From the NCBI RefSeq assembly GCF_012396605.1, contig NZ_JAAXPW010000002.1, positions 124,001 to 188,000 of the forward strand: 64,000 nt of DNA, written 5' to 3'. Of the stretch, positions 62,372-64,000 are shown piece by piece (the stretch's first letter is position 1; every line of letters begins with the position of its first letter). The stretch comes from Ureibacillus thermosphaericus. GTDB taxonomy: Bacteria > Bacillota > Bacilli > Bacillales_A > Planococcaceae. Made by a program: the position numbers and the translations under genes. Below the pieces are notes generated by a model, which was given only the letters and a program-made list of their open reading frames with translations, had not been told where the DNA came from and did not search any database.

Positions 62372-63850
62372 TTATTTATCTGTATCAATTTGTGCACGCT
62401 GAAGCTTGCCACTATAGTCTACATAGATACTTTTCCATTCTGTAAATACGTCTAAAGCGGCTTGACCGGAATCTCGATGGCCATTCCCCGTTCCTTTTGT
62501 TCCCCCAAATGGTAAATGAATTTCAGCACCTATTGTACCTGCATTCACATACACAATCCCCGTATCTAAATCTCGTTGCGCTTTAAAAATTCGATTTACA
62601 TCTTGAGAGTAAATGGAACTGGATAAACCAAACTTCACACTATTATTGACTTCAATAGCCTCATCCAAGCTATTTACCTCAATAATGCTTAATACCGGTC
62701 CAAAAATTTCTTCTTGAGCAATGGTCATATCAGGTTTCACATCTGTAAATATGGTTGGTTCAAAGAAAAATCCTTGGTTATATGGTGGTGTTGTAATAAT
62801 TTCTCCACCAGTTAATAATCTTGCGCCTTCATTTTTGCCGATTTGCACATAATGATAAATTTTTTCTAAAGCTGCCCGATTTATAACTGGTCCGACTTTC
62901 ACATCCGGATCAAGACCATTGCCAATCGTTAAATTACTAAGTGCTGCGACTAACCTTTCTTCTAATTCATTTTTCACATTTTTGTGAACAATGACTCGGC
63001 TGCAAGCGGTACATCTTTGTCCTGTTGTACCGAAGGCGCTCCATAGAATTCCTTCAACAGCTAAATTTAAATCTGCATCATCCATTACGATAATGGCATT
63101 TTTACCACCCATCTCAAGGGAGACTTTCTTCAAATGTCGGCCACCTAATTCTGCGACTTTGCGTCCTGTTTCGTTTGAACCTGTAAAAGAAATCACTTTT
63201 ACATCTGGATGTTCTATAAGTGCCGTACCAACCGTAGAACCTGACCCAAATACAATATTCACAACTCCTTCAGGCAGACCAACTTCTTCAAAAATTTTTC
63301 CTAATTCATACGCCATGAGAGGGGTTTCGGTAGAAGGTTTCCAAACAACTGTATTACCAGCAACAATCGCAGGAAATGACTTCCACGTAGCAATGGCAAT
63401 GGGGAAATTCCAAGGTGTTATAATGCCAACAACGCCGACGGGACTTCTTACACTCATTGCAAATTTATTTGGTAATTCGGAGGGAGTCGTCTCACCAAAT
63501 AATCGTCTGCCTTCACCCGCCATATAAAAAGCCATATCAATGCCCTCTTGCACTTCGCCACGGGCTTCTTCAATCACTTTCCCCATTTCTTTTGTGAGGA
63601 TTTGAGCTAGATACTCTTTCTTTTCCTTTAATTTATAACCAATTTCATATAAATATTCAGCTCGTTTAGGAGCTGGAATGAGAGCCCATTCTTTTTGAGC
63701 TTGTTTTGCTGAACGAACAGCTTCTTCCACTTCATTCTTCGTTGAAAGAGGGACTTTCGCTAATTCCTCACCTGTTGCTGGGTTAATGACTGCAACTTTT
63801 TCTAAATCTTGTTCAATCCAACGGCCATTTATATAGTTTTTTAAGTCCAT
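62372..63850 (-). CDS. Aldehyde dehydrogenase, likely 2-aminoadipate-semialdehyde dehydrogenase
   Basis: 492-residue NAD(P)-dependent ALDH. General-base Glu in VSLEMGGKNA, nucleophile Cys in TTGQRCTACS, IITPWNFPIAIATWK and EEIFGPVLSII as standard blocks. Family alone cannot fix the substrate, but cotranscription with lysine 6-dehydrogenase points to oxidation of 2-aminoadipate 6-semialdehyde (or its cyclic form) to 2-aminoadipate. AAGGAGGG before the ATG; first gene of the two-gene operon. Confidence 0.85.
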   Translation of the reverse strand: MDLKNYINGRWIEQDLEKVAVINPATGEELAKVPLSTKNEVEEAVRSAKQAQKEWALIPAPKRAEYLYEIGYKLKEKKEYLAQILTKEMGKVIEEARGEVQEGIDMAFYMAGEGRRLFGETTPSELPNKFAMSVRSPVGVVGIITPWNFPIAIATWKSFPAIVAGNTVVWKPSTETPLMAYELGKIFEEVGLPEGVVNIVFGSGSTVGTALIEHPDVKVISFTGSNETGRKVAELGGRHLKKVSLEMGGKNAIIVMDDADLNLAVEGILWSAFGTTGQRCTACSRVIVHKNVKNELEERLVAALSNLTIGNGLDPDVKVGPVINRAALEKIYHYVQIGKNEGARLLTGGEIITTPPYNQGFFFEPTIFTDVKPDMTIAQEEIFGPVLSIIEVNSLDEAIEVNNSVKFGLSSSIYSQDVNRIFKAQRDLDTGIVYVNAGTIGAEIHLPFGGTKGTGNGHRDSGQAALDVFTEWKSIYVDYSGKLQRAQIDTDK

Positions 63851-64000
63851 AACACCCTCCTTATATTTTTAATTACTTATTGTACTATTATTCAACATTT
63901 TCTCGATAATCCCTTTTTTTTCTCAACAATTCATAAAATGTCTTGAACTAGTTGAAACTTTATCCAAAGGGAAACGTATGAAAATATCGTATATATTAAG

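Noticed and set aside
62991-63527. 178-codon plus-strand open frame
   Set aside because: Lies wholly antisense to the aldehyde dehydrogenase; composition is that of a shadow frame.
63978-64000. Start of a plus-strand gene at the window end
   Set aside because: An ATG with AAGGGA upstream is present but only seven codons are visible.
61136-64000. Lysine riboswitch upstream of the lysine operon
   Set aside because: The leader in view is short and lacks the conserved junction sequences of the L box.

Overview
The window comes from an AT-rich Gram-positive chromosome. Shine-Dalgarno sites are strong (AAGGAGG type), TTG and GTG starts are used freely, and terminators are tight hairpins. The gene content fits Bacillales: paired half-size chromate transporters next to a YwrD-like gamma-glutamyltransferase, cadC-cadA, menA, an S-layer-homology protein, split ThrE exporters, a YtrA-type GntR-ABC unit, a guanidine-I riboswitch and a lysine 6-dehydrogenase operon. 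I lean to Planococcaceae/Caryophanaceae (Ureibacillus/Lysinibacillus-like), but this is inference. I see no rRNA, tRNA, CRISPR array, intact insertion sequence or replication origin.

Layout. 1-3.2 kb: chromate transporter pair, gamma-glutamyltransferase and a small lipoprotein. 4.1-15.5 kb: a catabolic region around a PucR regulator. It encodes a class III aminotransferase, a YtcJ-like amidohydrolase, a sodium symporter with a small DUF3311-like partner, an M20 N-carbamoyl amidohydrolase and a CoA-acylating malonate/methylmalonate semialdehyde dehydrogenase. Together these suit degradation of an N-carbamoyl or N-acyl beta-amino acid to acetyl- or propionyl-CoA. A PanT-like ECF S component and a small gene killed by an in-frame TGA lie inside it. 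15.8-28.8 kb: housekeeping and accessory genes, namely an Rpn-like protein with lost catalytic residues, DMT transporters, an orphan AgrC/AgrA-type pair, an amidase-domain protein that seems to start at ATA, and a TetR/membrane-protein divergon with two perfect operators. 28.9-33.1 kb: a secreted/SLH surface-protein operon that looks truncated at its 5' end. 33.2-41 kb: metal and sulfur stress genes. These are cadCA with two operators, a CstR persulfide regulon (two rhodaneses, a CoA-disulfide reductase-rhodanese fusion and four ATACC-N6-GGTAT operators), and a pair of SMR guanidine exporters under a guanidine-I riboswitch. 41-48.8 kb: a decayed protease, an AT-rich desert, an aldo-keto reductase, menA, a double GNAT, a GntR-ABC operon and a decayed island. 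48.8-64 kb: a heterodimeric ABC exporter, a DMT permease, a PAS-GGDEF-EAL protein, ThrE halves, a polysaccharide deacetylase, a secreted beta-propeller protein and a lysine-degradation operon.

The most unusual signal is a pair of non-coding arrays at 43.2-43.5 and 58.4-58.7 kb. Both lie between convergent genes next to terminators. Both repeat a short core about every 21 bp (two helical turns) with variable spacers, but the cores differ: TTGACTATTAT in one, GTGTGGATA-like in the other. The first also has an exact 103-bp superperiod (21+21+21+40). Also notable is a dispersed family of long intergenic hairpins with TCTAGAAAG arms, one pair of which shares flanking sequence.
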